Source: Spirosoma validum
GTDB lineage: Bacteria; Bacteroidota; Bacteroidia; Cytophagales; Spirosomataceae
DNA length: 64,000 bases
Assembly: GCF_014699035.1 (NCBI RefSeq)
Contig: NZ_JACXAA010000006.1
Coordinates: forward strand, 1 to 64,000
Reading direction: 5' to 3'
Below, piece after piece: positions 34,254-42,789 of the stretch. The first letter of the stretch is position 1; every line of letters begins with the position of its first letter. The position numbers and the translations under genes are program-made. The notes beneath the pieces were generated by a model. That model had not been told where the DNA came from and did no database searches. It saw nothing but the letters and a program-made list of their open reading frames with translations.

Positions 34254-35912
34254 TTAGTTGTCCATTTGCGTGGCCCGCATCAGTACGGTATTATCAGGAT
34301 CAATCACAACGGTCGTTGGTTTGGTCGCCAGGGGGATCGTGAATATCTGCGCTTGCTGGTTCATGGTCAGGCGGGCGGTACGTTGTAACTCGCGCCCGTT
34401 ACTTCCCCGAATGCTGAACGTTAAGGGAATTGTGAAGTAAGAACCGGTACGTTGCGCCTGTCTAATGTCAATCACCAACGATTTTTTAGTGGCATCGTAG
34501 CGCGATCCCCAAACTACGTCAGGATAACCAGGCTGGCTTAGCCATTGCTGAAAGAATTGGCCTAGCTTCTTTCCCGAAACGCTTTCCATTACGTTCTGAA
34601 GATCGCTGGTTTGGGCATTTTTATTCCGGTACGTTGCGTAGTACGTTCGAATGCCTTTCCAGAACGTATCGTCACCCAATTCATGACGTAGCATGTGCAA
34701 CACCCAACCGCCTTTCTGATACGCGTTGGGATTCAGCAAATCCATCAGATTTGTCGTGGTGGAGTCGATAACAGTATTTTTGGGTTTCAAAGCCGTGTAT
34801 CGAAAAATCTGGTTTTTGTTCTGGTTCAGGACGCCATTGAGCGTATCGCGACCGTAGGCATGTTCGAGGTAGAGTGCTGAAAAATACGTAGCGAACCCTT
34901 CACTCAACCAGAGGTGTGCCCAGTCCGATTCTGTAGCCGAATTGCCAAACCATTGGTGAGCAATTTCATGAGCCAGCAGCGCTTCTACGTCCGAATCTTT
35001 CTTGCCAACGATGATTTTCTCATCGTAAAAAATGCAGCTGGCATTTTCCATTCCGCCAAAAATCGTCGTCGACTGTACATTCGCTAGTTTCTCGTACGAG
35101 TAAGGCCCGATCTTGTCGATGAAGTACTGAAGAATCGCTTTGGCAGGCCGGTAATCAACAAACCCTTTCTGGCTGTCTTGTGGGTATAGCCAGCTTTGAA
35201 CGGGTATTCCACTAACCGAGCCAACCTCATCAATAGCAAATTTTGCGGCTCCAATCACCATCACTTTCGTCGGAATCGGTGTGCTTTCCTGCCAGCGGGT
35301 TAATTTACGTCCGTTCGGCAAGGTGTTTTCGCCCATAAACTTTCCATTCGCAATGATGCGATACGTAGCAGGTGCATTCACGCTAAACGAACAGGTTGCT
35401 TTGTCGGAGGGATGGTCGACAACCGGCAGATAATTTCGGGCATTATTCGGCCAGTTATCGCCAAAAAACGTGCGGTCGCCGAATTTATTCCGGCTGATGA
35501 TCAAGCCTTTTCCCGGCATGCCATCATAGCGAATCACTACGTCCGTTGATTGGTTTGGAGCCGCGGGAAGGTTGATAAATACGCGATCGTTACGTTGGCT
35601 AAACGGCACTGCTTTCCCATCTGACAGAGTCACGCTACGTACTGTCATACCCGTTTGAGCAGAATCACGCGCGCCGGGCTTGGCGCTTATGAGGTCGAAC
35701 CAGACGGTTTGTCGATCATCGGCGCGGGTAAACCGGATGGTCGCTTCGCCCTGAATTTTATTAGTTGAGTCGCTTAACGTAATGGAGAATGTGTAGTTCT
35801 GAACATCGACACCGGGCTGTGTGTAGCGAGCACTATTACCAGGTAGTTGCGCCTGGGCAACGGTTACAGCCAAAATAAGTAATCCAACTAAAAACCCTCT
35901 ATTTTTCTTCAT
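34254..35912 (-). CDS. M1-family aminopeptidase
   Basis: Zinc metallopeptidase, secreted. 552 residues: signal peptide MKKNRGFLVGLLILAVTVAQA, an N-terminal saddle domain, GGMENASCIFYDEK (the GxMEN substrate-recognition motif) near 286, and the zinc site HEIAHQWFGN with the second Glu in LWLSEGFATYF, near 310-340. The C-terminal helical part ends with a beta domain. Shorter than ERAP/PepN enzymes but usual for Bacteroidota single-domain M1 proteins. Six bases after the methylmalonyl-CoA epimerase gene, so probably co-transcribed with it. Confidence 0.93.
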   Translation of the reverse strand: MKKNRGFLVGLLILAVTVAQAQLPGNSARYTQPGVDVQNYTFSITLSDSTNKIQGEATIRFTRADDRQTVWFDLISAKPGARDSAQTGMTVRSVTLSDGKAVPFSQRNDRVFINLPAAPNQSTDVVIRYDGMPGKGLIISRNKFGDRTFFGDNWPNNARNYLPVVDHPSDKATCSFSVNAPATYRIIANGKFMGENTLPNGRKLTRWQESTPIPTKVMVIGAAKFAIDEVGSVSGIPVQSWLYPQDSQKGFVDYRPAKAILQYFIDKIGPYSYEKLANVQSTTIFGGMENASCIFYDEKIIVGKKDSDVEALLAHEIAHQWFGNSATESDWAHLWLSEGFATYFSALYLEHAYGRDTLNGVLNQNKNQIFRYTALKPKNTVIDSTTTNLMDLLNPNAYQKGGWVLHMLRHELGDDTFWKGIRTYYATYRNKNAQTSDLQNVMESVSGKKLGQFFQQWLSQPGYPDVVWGSRYDATKKSLVIDIRQAQRTGSYFTIPLTFSIRGSNGRELQRTARLTMNQQAQIFTIPLATKPTTVVIDPDNTVLMRATQMDN

Positions 35913-35918
35913 TCTCCG

Positions 35919-36326
35919 TTACTCCTTAATCTCCTGGCATAATTCAATTAACACACCATTCGTGCCTTTTGGATGCAGGAAACACACTAGTTTGTTATCG
36001 GCTCCCCGTTTGGGTACTTCATTCACTAACGTAAACCCTTCGTTTTTTAGCCGTTCCATTTCGGCCTTAATGTCATCTACCTCAAAGGCGACATGATGAA
36101 TTCCCTCCCCTTTCTTCTCCAGAAACCGGGCAATCGCACTCTCAGAGCTAGTAGCTTCAAGCAGTTCTATTTTTGTCTGATTCACCTGAAAAAACGACGT
36201 CGTTACATTCTCTGACTCAATCGTTTCCGATTTATAGGGCGCAACGTTTAGTAGCTTGGTAAACAGGTCGTTTGATGCGGCAATATCCCGTACGGCAATT
36301 CCGATATGTTCAACATTGGTCAGCAT
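35919..36326 (-). CDS. mce: Methylmalonyl-CoA epimerase
   Basis: Interconverts (R)- and (S)-methylmalonyl-CoA in propionate metabolism. 135 residues, two paired betaalphabetabetabeta glyoxalase-fold units: MLTNVEHIGIAVRDIAASNDLF at the start with the metal His, then FFQVNQTKIELLEATSSESAIARFLEKKGEGIHHVAFEVDDI and FLHPKGTNGVLIELCQ with metal His and Glu. First gene of the pair with the M1 peptidase; divergent from the Fe-S carrier gene. Confidence 0.92.
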   Translation of the reverse strand: MLTNVEHIGIAVRDIAASNDLFTKLLNVAPYKSETIESENVTTSFFQVNQTKIELLEATSSESAIARFLEKKGEGIHHVAFEVDDIKAEMERLKNEGFTLVNEVPKRGADNKLVCFLHPKGTNGVLIELCQEIKE

Positions 36327-36407
36327 GGGTATAGAAAGAACTTTTCCGTTTGGCCGAAAGTTATAGAGAAAGCATCGATATGCGTCAAATTTGACTCAAT
36401 TACAACT

Positions 36408-36734
36408 ATGGTTACGGTTTCAGAAATTGCTAAGAATAAAATTGTCGAACTACGTCAGAAAGACGGTCTTGGCGAAGACTATGCGATTCGTGTAGGCGTG
36501 CAGGGTGGAGGCTGTTCAGGTTTAATGTATGATTTACAGTTTGATGCCAAGCAGCAACCAACCGATCACGTTGTTGAAGATAAAGGAGTCAAGATTCTGG
36601 TAGACCGGAAAAGCCTGCTATACCTGGCTGGCACCGAACTTGATTTTTCGGATGGCCTGAATGGTAAAGGCTTCCAGTTCAAAAACCCGAACGCCAGTCG
36701 TACCTGCGGTTGCGGTGAAAGTTTCGCCGTTTAA
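36408..36734 (+). CDS. A-type iron-sulfur carrier protein (IscA/ErpA/SufA family)
   Basis: About 108 residues. Three conserved cysteines: GGGCSGLMYDLQF near residue 40 and TCGCGESFAV at the C-terminus, with DPKSxxxL-like LVDRKSLLYLAGTELDFSDG between. Start chosen at MVTVSEIAKNKI (36408); the longer frame from 36306 has no family resemblance and overlaps the divergent epimerase gene. Delivers Fe-S clusters to apo-proteins. Not with the suf operon here. Confidence 0.9.
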   Translation: MVTVSEIAKNKIVELRQKDGLGEDYAIRVGVQGGGCSGLMYDLQFDAKQQPTDHVVEDKGVKILVDRKSLLYLAGTELDFSDGLNGKGFQFKNPNASRTCGCGESFAV

Positions 36735-36783
36735 CTGGTAATGCGACCAGCATTATCAGCCCTATATACATTGCCCTGATTTC

Positions 36784-36810
36784 AAAAAGTCGCTACGTAG
36801 CGACTTTTTT
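36784..36810 (+). terminator. Terminator of the Fe-S carrier gene
   Basis: Arms AAAAAGTCGCTA/TAGCGACTTTTT with a CG loop and a T-run. The stem contains the TACGTA core seen in other hairpins of this window. Confidence 0.7.
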
Positions 36811-36877
36811 ATTTTTGGTGGATTGCGACCTTTATAAAAATTTCGCAGTCAGTCGCTTAAATCTATAGATCCCGGTT

Positions 36878-37435
36878 ATGCAAGCCAAGCCCGTTAGCCA
36901 TTCACGCACTACGCTCACTGAGTTGATGATTCCGTCCTACGCCAACTTTGGTGGTCATGTACATGGGGGAACACTACTCTCGCTCATGGATAAAGTGGCG
37001 TATGCCTGTGCAGCCAAACATGCGGGGCAATATTGCGTAACAGTTTCTGTAGATGGCGTCAACTTCCGCCAGCCGGTTGATGTCGGCGAACTGGTATCCT
37101 TCATGGCTTCCGTTAACTACGTTGGTCGCACGTCACTGGTGGTGGGAATCAAAGTAGTGGCTGAGAACGTAAAATCAAGGACAGTGAAGCACACGAATAC
37201 TAGTTACTTCACGATGGTCGCAAAAGACGATGATGACCGGCCAACGGAGGTACCCCCTCTCCTGCTGGAAACGCCTGAAGACGTACGCCGTTTTCTGGAA
37301 GCGATGAAACGAAAAGAGCTTCGAGCTTCTTTCGCAGAATTTTTCGACTCGGCCAGACCACATATGCTAGTCGATGAGAACGTTAACAAGCTGACCAATG
37401 AACGCTGCCAGCTAGCCGATGGATTAGTCATGTAG
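36878..37435 (+). CDS. Acyl-CoA thioesterase, hotdog fold
   Basis: 185 residues. Hotdog domain (about 8-120) of the YciA/BACH type: ELMIPSYANFGGHVHGGTLLSLMDKVAYACAAKHA with the catalytic Asn/His/Asp region, DGVNFRQPVDVGELVSFMASVNYVGRTSLVVGIKV and a TSYFTMVAKDDDDRPTEVPPL segment. A helical C-terminal tail (130-185) follows. Hydrolyses acyl-CoA esters in the cytoplasm; chain specificity unknown. Confidence 0.87.
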   Translation: MQAKPVSHSRTTLTELMIPSYANFGGHVHGGTLLSLMDKVAYACAAKHAGQYCVTVSVDGVNFRQPVDVGELVSFMASVNYVGRTSLVVGIKVVAENVKSRTVKHTNTSYFTMVAKDDDDRPTEVPPLLLETPEDVRRFLEAMKRKELRASFAEFFDSARPHMLVDENVNKLTNERCQLADGLVM

Positions 37436-37467
37436 AGACACATCCTTGCCGGTCCGCCGATGCGTCT

Positions 37468-38496
37468 TTACAATTCTCCCCGAACGATCTTTGCCCCCGC
37501 TACCATGTTCGCTAGTTTTTGCTTAGAAGCCCAACGGGCAGTTTGGCTCAAACCACAATCGGGCGCAACGGCTAATTTCTCGGCAGGTACGTATGGCAGG
37601 CATTTACGAATACGTTCTGCTACATCTTCAGGTGTTTCGATATAATAGCTTTTCACGTCGATTACACCCACTGCTACGTCGAATTTTTCAGCGAACCGTT
37701 CCAGCAGATTGACTTCAGCAAAATTCAGTACGGTCATTTCCGTATGAAGTTCGTCGACGTTCATGTCCAGAAAATCAGGGAGCATTGGCGCGATAGTCTT
37801 TTTACCCACCGAACGCCCTTTGTAATTACCGAAACACAGATGCATTGATAATCGTGTTTTACCGACGCCCGGCGCAACTGTCCGGTTGAAAATATCGACG
37901 AATCGCTTCGTGTCCTCACGATACGCGTAGCATGACATCGATGGTTCATCCACGCAAATTTCAGGTACGCCAAGCGCAACCAGAGTCTCGATTTCCTTAT
38001 TGACTAACGGTAGCAGGGCCTCCGTTACGTCCCAGCGATCTTTGTATAAACTTCCCGGTAACAACCGTCCACTGAGCGTATAGGGACCGGGAATGGAAAC
38101 TTTCAACCCCTGCCCTTCTGGCGCTAACCGTTTCAGACGTAAATATTCCTCGACTACGCCCAATCCTTTAGGCGCTGTCAGTGGTTCAACGATGTTATGC
38201 TTCCCGCGTTGGTCGTGCGCGGGCGGGCCAAATCGCCGGAGTTCGGTTTCGTTGTTTTGAATACCGTTGATGTAGCCGTAGAACGACAGGTTAAAGTCAA
38301 ATCGGGTCTGTTCGCCATCGCTAATGACATCCAGACCCGCTGTTACCTGGTCATGAACGGAAGCCACGACTGCATCTTCAATCATTTCGTTGATATCGGC
38401 CGGACCAAACTGTGCCAGATGCTGACTGGAGAATTCGAGCCAGCCAGGAAACGGCATCGATCCGACAACGGTGGTTTTAATAGGAATGGGTTGCAC
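37468..38496 (-). CDS. Cobalamin-independent methionine synthase, C-terminal catalytic domain (MetE-like)
   Basis: 342 residues, about half of full MetE, equivalent to its C-terminal catalytic barrel. IKTTVVGSMPFPGWL at the start; the zinc ligands are in LSMHLCFGNYKGR (His and Cys, near 211) and VAPDCGLSQTARW (Cys, near 314), with a Glu between. The core-type enzymes use methyl donors other than folate triglutamate in several bacteria; which donor is used here is unknown. MetE is often B12-repressed, but no riboswitch is visible upstream. Confidence 0.87.
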   Translation of the reverse strand: MQPIPIKTTVVGSMPFPGWLEFSSQHLAQFGPADINEMIEDAVVASVHDQVTAGLDVISDGEQTRFDFNLSFYGYINGIQNNETELRRFGPPAHDQRGKHNIVEPLTAPKGLGVVEEYLRLKRLAPEGQGLKVSIPGPYTLSGRLLPGSLYKDRWDVTEALLPLVNKEIETLVALGVPEICVDEPSMSCYAYREDTKRFVDIFNRTVAPGVGKTRLSMHLCFGNYKGRSVGKKTIAPMLPDFLDMNVDELHTEMTVLNFAEVNLLERFAEKFDVAVGVIDVKSYYIETPEDVAERIRKCLPYVPAEKLAVAPDCGLSQTARWASKQKLANMVAGAKIVRGEL

Positions 38497-38541
38497 TACG
38501 TATCTGAGTTTTATATAACTTTTCTCAAGAAAAGCGGTAAA

Positions 38542-39045
38542 CTAAACGATATACTCCCACCAAAGCATATTCTCTATCCGATCAAACAACCGAAACCCAT
38601 TCTTTTCCAGTACTTTCTGCGAAGCTACGTTCTCCGTTTCGGTATCGGCAACTACGCGTTGGACAGTCGACTGCTGTTGAGCCCAGTTGACTAAGCCCCC
38701 TACCATTTCGGTCATGTATCCCTTTCGATGAAGGGCTGGATACGTACCATAACCGATTTCGATGGTCCCTGTTTCGTCGGGTTCACCTTTGAACTTAGCT
38801 TCGGCCACAATTTGCTGCTTCTGACGATCAATGGCAATCCACATGGTATGAAAGAGCGGATCTAAGGCAGGGTCTTGCAGACGGGGAATCGTAAAATACG
38901 TAATGATACTCAATACGGGTTCTGATACCACCCGCTGCCCTTTTTGTAAGCCCAGATTCTCTTCCAATCGGTGATTATCAGCGATGTGCAAATGAAGCTG
39001 CTCAAGCGTCAATGGAATCAGCGTTAAACGTGTCGTCTCGATCAT
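38542..39045 (-). CDS. GNAT-family N-acetyltransferase (RimJ/RimL-like)
   Basis: 167 residues from MIETTRLTLIPLTLEQL (39045). GNAT fold with EIGYGTYPALHRKGYMTEMVGGL (acetyl-CoA site, near residue 98) and ENVASQKVLEKNGF at the C-terminal, which is the usual RimJ/RimL signature. The longer frame from 39084 overlaps the SDR stop and is unlikely. It begins 11 bp after the SDR stop on the same strand, so probably an operon. Confidence 0.85.
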   Translation of the reverse strand: MIETTRLTLIPLTLEQLHLHIADNHRLEENLGLQKGQRVVSEPVLSIITYFTIPRLQDPALDPLFHTMWIAIDRQKQQIVAEAKFKGEPDETGTIEIGYGTYPALHRKGYMTEMVGGLVNWAQQQSTVQRVVADTETENVASQKVLEKNGFRLFDRIENMLWWEYIV

Positions 39046-39056
39046 GGTTCCTGCGT

Positions 39057-39839
39057 TTAAAGTTGTCCTTCGCTTACACTCCATCCGCCATCTACGGTTA
39101 GTAGTTGCCCAGTTGTGAAAGCCGAGTAATCGGACATAAAATAAACAGCGGCTCCATCCAGATCGCTGGGTTGCCCAATACGTCCTCCATCGAGTGGCTG
39201 CTTTGTTTTCGTGAAAGCCATAATTGTATCGTCTTTCGCTGCCCGCTGCGCCATCGGTGTTTCAACCAACGCCGGGGCCAGTACGTTAGCCCGTATGTTC
39301 TCCCTAGCGTAATAAGCCGCTATAGATTTTGTAAAGCCGATTACCGCCGATTTAACAGCTGCATAGGCATGCGTAGCGAAAAAAGCAGGTGATGGACTTG
39401 ACCCCAGTACAGAGCCCATGTTGAGGATAGTGCCGCCTGATTGCTGCGCCTGAAAGGCACGAACAGCGGCCTGATTCGAGAGCATTAACGAAGTAAGATT
39501 GAGATTAATCGTGTAGTTCCAGCCGTCAAGTGTTAACTCATGTAAAGGGCCATCGCCAAATCGACGACCGCTTCCGCCTGCTACGTGGTAGAGTCCATCA
39601 AAACCGCCAAAAATCTGCTGGCAAAGGGCAATTGCTTTAGGAGCCGTTTGTGAATCAGCGGCATCACCAGACATAGCCAGTCCATTACCATCCAGTTGTT
39701 GTTCGGCTGTTGCACAGCTTTCGGCATTTCGCCCAACGACGACGACCTGAGCGCCCTCACGCACGAATGCCAGTGCGGCCGATAAACCTATACCCGTCGT
39801 ACCACCGATGATAACAATTTTTTTAGAGTCTAACCACAT
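39057..39839 (-). CDS. SDR-family oxidoreductase
   Basis: 260-residue classical SDR. GGTTGIGLSAALAFV (12-26) is the cofactor loop, YHVAGGSGRRFGDGP replaces NNAG, NMGSVLGSSPSPAF holds the catalytic Ser, and YAAVKSAVIGFTKSIAAYYA the YxxxK. C-terminal LLTVDGGWSVSEGQL. Substrate unknown. Upstream of the GNAT gene in a two-gene operon. Confidence 0.87.
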   Translation of the reverse strand: MWLDSKKIVIIGGTTGIGLSAALAFVREGAQVVVVGRNAESCATAEQQLDGNGLAMSGDAADSQTAPKAIALCQQIFGGFDGLYHVAGGSGRRFGDGPLHELTLDGWNYTINLNLTSLMLSNQAAVRAFQAQQSGGTILNMGSVLGSSPSPAFFATHAYAAVKSAVIGFTKSIAAYYARENIRANVLAPALVETPMAQRAAKDDTIMAFTKTKQPLDGGRIGQPSDLDGAAVYFMSDYSAFTTGQLLTVDGGWSVSEGQL

Positions 39840-39871
39840 TGACTGAACGAAATGAAGTTCTGAAACAAGAA

Positions 39872-39905
39872 ACGGAATAGATTATAAGCAGCCAATCTAT
39901 TCCGT
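39872..39905. terminator. Terminator-like hairpin after the Gfo/Idh gene
   Basis: Perfect 12-bp arms ACGGAATAGATT/AATCTATTCCGT with a 10-base loop between the SDR start and the oxidoreductase stop. The following run on the minus strand is TTTCTTGTTTC, so moderate. Confidence 0.55.
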
Positions 39906-39919
39906 CCAAAACTAACCGA

Positions 39920-41113
39920 TTATACGAGGTCGCGTTCACTAATCTTCCCGGTCTGCTTATCTTTCAGAATGACTTTATGGCGTCCATCGTGCGTCACTTC
40001 CTCTTTAATCAGATAATGTTGCTCATCGTAATCGACTAACGTAGTCTCCTGTGTAAGGCCTTCCTGACCGCGCCAGACAGGTAGATTGACTTTCTCCCAT
40101 TGCTTCGTTTCGGCCGATTTATAAGCGGCATCCAGCACAGCATTGACTACGTAACCATCGTAGAACGTTTCGGCAGCCTCCCGACCCTCTTCCTGGGATT
40201 TAAACATGTCGGTAAACATGTGGTTGTAGCCAAGATCGTTCACTTCGTCGCCAACAGGGAATAGCCAACCTGTCGTTGATTCAGCTTTTTCAGCTACGTA
40301 GTCAGCCCCTTTACCGGTTGTGAACATCTCGAAGCCTGTCCGCAGGAAATTATTGATCCAGATCGTGCCTTCGGTGCCCATCACTTCGTCTCGGAGATCC
40401 ATGCCACCCCGGAATGTCCAGCTCACTTCGAACTGCCCGATAGCGCCGTTTTCATATTTTACAAGCGCAATCGCATGATCTTCAGCATCAATGGGTTTTA
40501 CCTGCGTAGCAGCCCAACACATTACCTCAACGGGTCTTACGTCCTTGCCAATAAAATTCCGGGCAATTTCAACACAATGGCACCCCAGATCGAGCATACA
40601 ACCGCCCCCAGCCTGCTCTTTGTCCCAAAACCAGTCAGAGTGTGGACCAGGGTGCGTTTCGCGAGACTTTGCCCAGAGAATACGGCCTAAAGCGCCATTT
40701 TTAACGCTATCCAACGCCTTCAGAAACTTAGGCGTATAACATAAATCTTCGAGATAACCGGCAAAAATGCCTGCTTCCTCAACGGTTTGCATCATTCGCA
40801 GCGCTTCTTCGGCGTTACGTCCCAGCGGTTTTGTGCACACGACTGATTTCTTGTGTTTAGCGCAAAGATTGACCGCTGTTTCGTGAATATTATTCGGTAA
40901 GGCTACGCAAACCATATCGACGTCAGGGTGAGCAATGACTTCCTCCATATCAGTCGAAGCAAAGTCACAGCCGTAATTAGCTTTAAACTTATCGGCGGTT
41001 TCCTGACGGCGGGCATAAATAGCGACAACCTTGTCGCGACTACGTTGTCCGTGGATGGAATCGGCATAGAAGCGCCCGATGAAGCCTCCACCAAGCATAG
41101 CGATACGTTGCAT
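39920..41113 (-). CDS. Gfo/Idh/MocA-family oxidoreductase
   Basis: About 397 residues. N-terminal Rossmann domain MQRIAMLGGGFIGRFYADSI, MVCVALPNNIHETAVNLC, and the family lysine in VVCTKPLGRNAEEA near 96. The C-terminal substrate domain has MLDLGCHCVEIARNFIG near 176 with the conserved His. Acts on a sugar or inositol derivative with NAD(P); the substrate is unknown. A start two codons earlier (41119) is possible. Separate transcript from the SDR/GNAT pair, from which a hairpin divides it. Confidence 0.88.
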   Translation of the reverse strand: MQRIAMLGGGFIGRFYADSIHGQRSRDKVVAIYARRQETADKFKANYGCDFASTDMEEVIAHPDVDMVCVALPNNIHETAVNLCAKHKKSVVCTKPLGRNAEEALRMMQTVEEAGIFAGYLEDLCYTPKFLKALDSVKNGALGRILWAKSRETHPGPHSDWFWDKEQAGGGCMLDLGCHCVEIARNFIGKDVRPVEVMCWAATQVKPIDAEDHAIALVKYENGAIGQFEVSWTFRGGMDLRDEVMGTEGTIWINNFLRTGFEMFTTGKGADYVAEKAESTTGWLFPVGDEVNDLGYNHMFTDMFKSQEEGREAAETFYDGYVVNAVLDAAYKSAETKQWEKVNLPVWRGQEGLTQETTLVDYDEQHYLIKEEVTHDGRHKVILKDKQTGKISERDLV

Positions 41114-41190
41114 AATCAAAGGTTTAGATAAAAGTTAATCTGTACTTTCGTAGCGTTAAAGATGAGAAATCTCTGCTGATTACTTAATTC

Positions 41191-41862
41191 ATGCCCAACA
41201 TTTTTGATATCCATACCATTTTCTTTACCGTCTGGGATTATCCCATGAGTTATCTGGAGTTCTTCGGCGTTATCAGTGGATCGGTGGCTACCTGGCTGGC
41301 TGCGCGTGCACACGTATGGAGCTGGCCGATCGGTGCAGCCAGTGTGTTGCTATTTTTCTTCTTATTCTATCAGATTCAACTCTATCCAGACATGTTTTTG
41401 CAGGTGTTCTTTTTTGTTACCAATCTGCATGGCTGGTGGCGCTGGACACATCCAACCCTCGAAGAAGCGGATCAACGTAATGAGTTACGTATCACTCGCT
41501 TAGTGGGACGACCTTTAGTTCTCGTTCTAGCTGGAGGAGTTGTTGCTACGTTGATCATGGGTGCGTTTGCACAGAACCTTCACGTCTGGTTTCCAGTGCT
41601 ATTCAGTAAACCCAGCGCTTTTCCTTATCTCGACTCTTTCACGACCGTCATGAGCATTATCGGTACGTTCATGATGATTCACAAAAAGCTGGAATGCTGG
41701 TGGGTTTGGTTAGTTATCGACATCATCAGTACGTATATGTATTTCACAAAGGGAGTTAAACTGGTTGGGATCGAATACGCTATTTTTTGTCTGATTGCTT
41801 TTCAGGGCGCCTGGTATTGGACACGTGAGTATAAGGGCTATGAACAACTCGAACCCTCATGA
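41191..41862 (+). CDS. pnuC: Nicotinamide mononucleotide/riboside transporter PnuC
   Basis: Membrane transporter for nicotinamide riboside. 223 residues with about seven hydrophobic segments; family segments YLEFFGVISGSVATWLAARAHVWSWPIGAASVLLFFFLFYQIQLYPDMFLQVFFF and the WWRW...E motif near 88, and CWWVWLVIDIISTYMYF near 170. Its stop overlaps, by ATGA, the start of a decayed nadR-like gene, so uptake and phosphorylation/adenylylation were once coupled. Confidence 0.92.
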   Translation: MPNIFDIHTIFFTVWDYPMSYLEFFGVISGSVATWLAARAHVWSWPIGAASVLLFFFLFYQIQLYPDMFLQVFFFVTNLHGWWRWTHPTLEEADQRNELRITRLVGRPLVLVLAGGVVATLIMGAFAQNLHVWFPVLFSKPSAFPYLDSFTTVMSIIGTFMMIHKKLECWWVWLVIDIISTYMYFTKGVKLVGIEYAIFCLIAFQGAWYWTREYKGYEQLEPS

Positions 41863-42216
41863 TTATTGGCCTGGTTTCAGTAAGCTTGTGCCGGTTCATA
41901 ATGGCCATCGGGCGTTGATTGACTTCGCTCACAAATTCTGTGATTGGCTGATCGTATTCATAACTGTTATGCCTAAAATAGTACTCCGTCGAAACGCCAA
42001 CTCCGTTGGCTGACAGAATTACCAGTTCCTTACCTGGCTACCGAAGTCGGAGTAGAGTCAGACGATTTTGCGACCTTACCTAATCACTTTGACCTACGGC
42101 GAGCCTAGATATTCACTCGATTTCAGCATGAATTCAATCGACGAAAAGAACCTTACAAATTGGTAAGTGGTTCAGGCGAAAAACGCCGAAAATCGGTAGA
42201 ATCTATAAAAGAATAG
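41859..42216 (+). pseudogene. Decayed NadR-like nicotinamide-nucleotide adenylyltransferase/kinase
   Basis: Starts at the ATG overlapping the pnuC stop (ATGA). Pieces in different frames look like one gene: MIIGLV, then after a lost T the nucleotidyltransferase motif KLVPVHNGHRALIDFAHKFCDWLIVFITVMP, then after another indel SKRQLRWLTELPVPYLATEVGVESDDFATLP up to a TAG at 42106, and finally a C-terminal piece RRKEPYKLVSGSGEKRRKSVESIKE ending at 42216. The HNGH motif is the adenylyltransferase signature. NadR-type proteins have about 350 residues; only about 118 codons remain, so a large internal part, including most of the kinase domain, is gone. Confidence 0.7.
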
Positions 42217-42360
42217 CTACTTGCTTATTCGTGAAAACTCTCTATAAAATTGTACGTTTCTTATATAGGCAATTATAAGTCAATGTGTATAAAATAAGAC
42301 TTTTCAAAGAAATTTCACTTATAAACCACTGATAGTTATGATATTACCAATTTTGCACTA

Positions 42361-42368
42361 TAATTTTG
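42361..42368 (+). promoter_or_regulatory. Putative -7 element of the CBM48 gene
   Basis: TAATTTTG, a perfect TAnnTTTG, in an AT-rich gap 26 bases ahead of the ATG. The region 42217-42360 shows no gene. Confidence 0.5.
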
Positions 42369-42394
42369 CAAAAAGAACCAAACTATAAACCTCT

Positions 42395-42703
42395 ATGGCA
42401 GTTGCCAAACAATTTCTCAAAAGCAAACCCCTTGCAAAAGTAACGTTTGAGTTGTCGGCGGAAGCCGTCAATGGTGCTAAGACGGTCGCTCTGGCCGGTG
42501 AATTCAATGGCTGGGATGCCTCTGCAGCAGCCTTGAAAAAGCAAAAAGATGGTTCATATAAGGCTACGGTTGAATTACCAGTTGGTGGCGAGTATCAATA
42601 TCGCTACGTACTGGACGGCACCACATGGATCAATGATTGGGCTGCTGACAAATACGTAGCCAGTGGTGTTTCGGGTGAAGAGAACTCGGTTGTTGTTCTT
42701 TAA
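42395..42703 (+). CDS. Small CBM48/glycogen-recognition domain protein
   Basis: 102 residues, a single CBM48 (AMPK-beta-like) domain: VTFELSAEAVNGAKTVALAGEFNGWDASAAALKKQKDGSYKATVELPVGGEYQYRYVLDG. The Trp in EFNGW and in TWINDW would stack on glucan. Cytoplasmic; common in Bacteroidota as a stand-alone protein, with unknown partner. High content of Lys at the N-terminus. Confidence 0.85.
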   Translation: MAVAKQFLKSKPLAKVTFELSAEAVNGAKTVALAGEFNGWDASAAALKKQKDGSYKATVELPVGGEYQYRYVLDGTTWINDWAADKYVASGVSGEENSVVVL

Positions 42704-42722
42704 GAAAGACTTTTACGAAATA

Positions 42723-42766
42723 AAAAAGGGTAATCAGTGGTTTATGACCAGTCTGATTACCCTTTT
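42723..42766. terminator. Terminator between the CBM48 and isomerase genes
   Basis: Arms AAAAAGGGTAATCAG/CTGATTACCCTTTTT with a 14-base loop between convergent genes, with A- and T-runs for both directions. Confidence 0.75.
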
Positions 42767-42789
42767 TGTGTTGAACGATAAAGCTGTTT

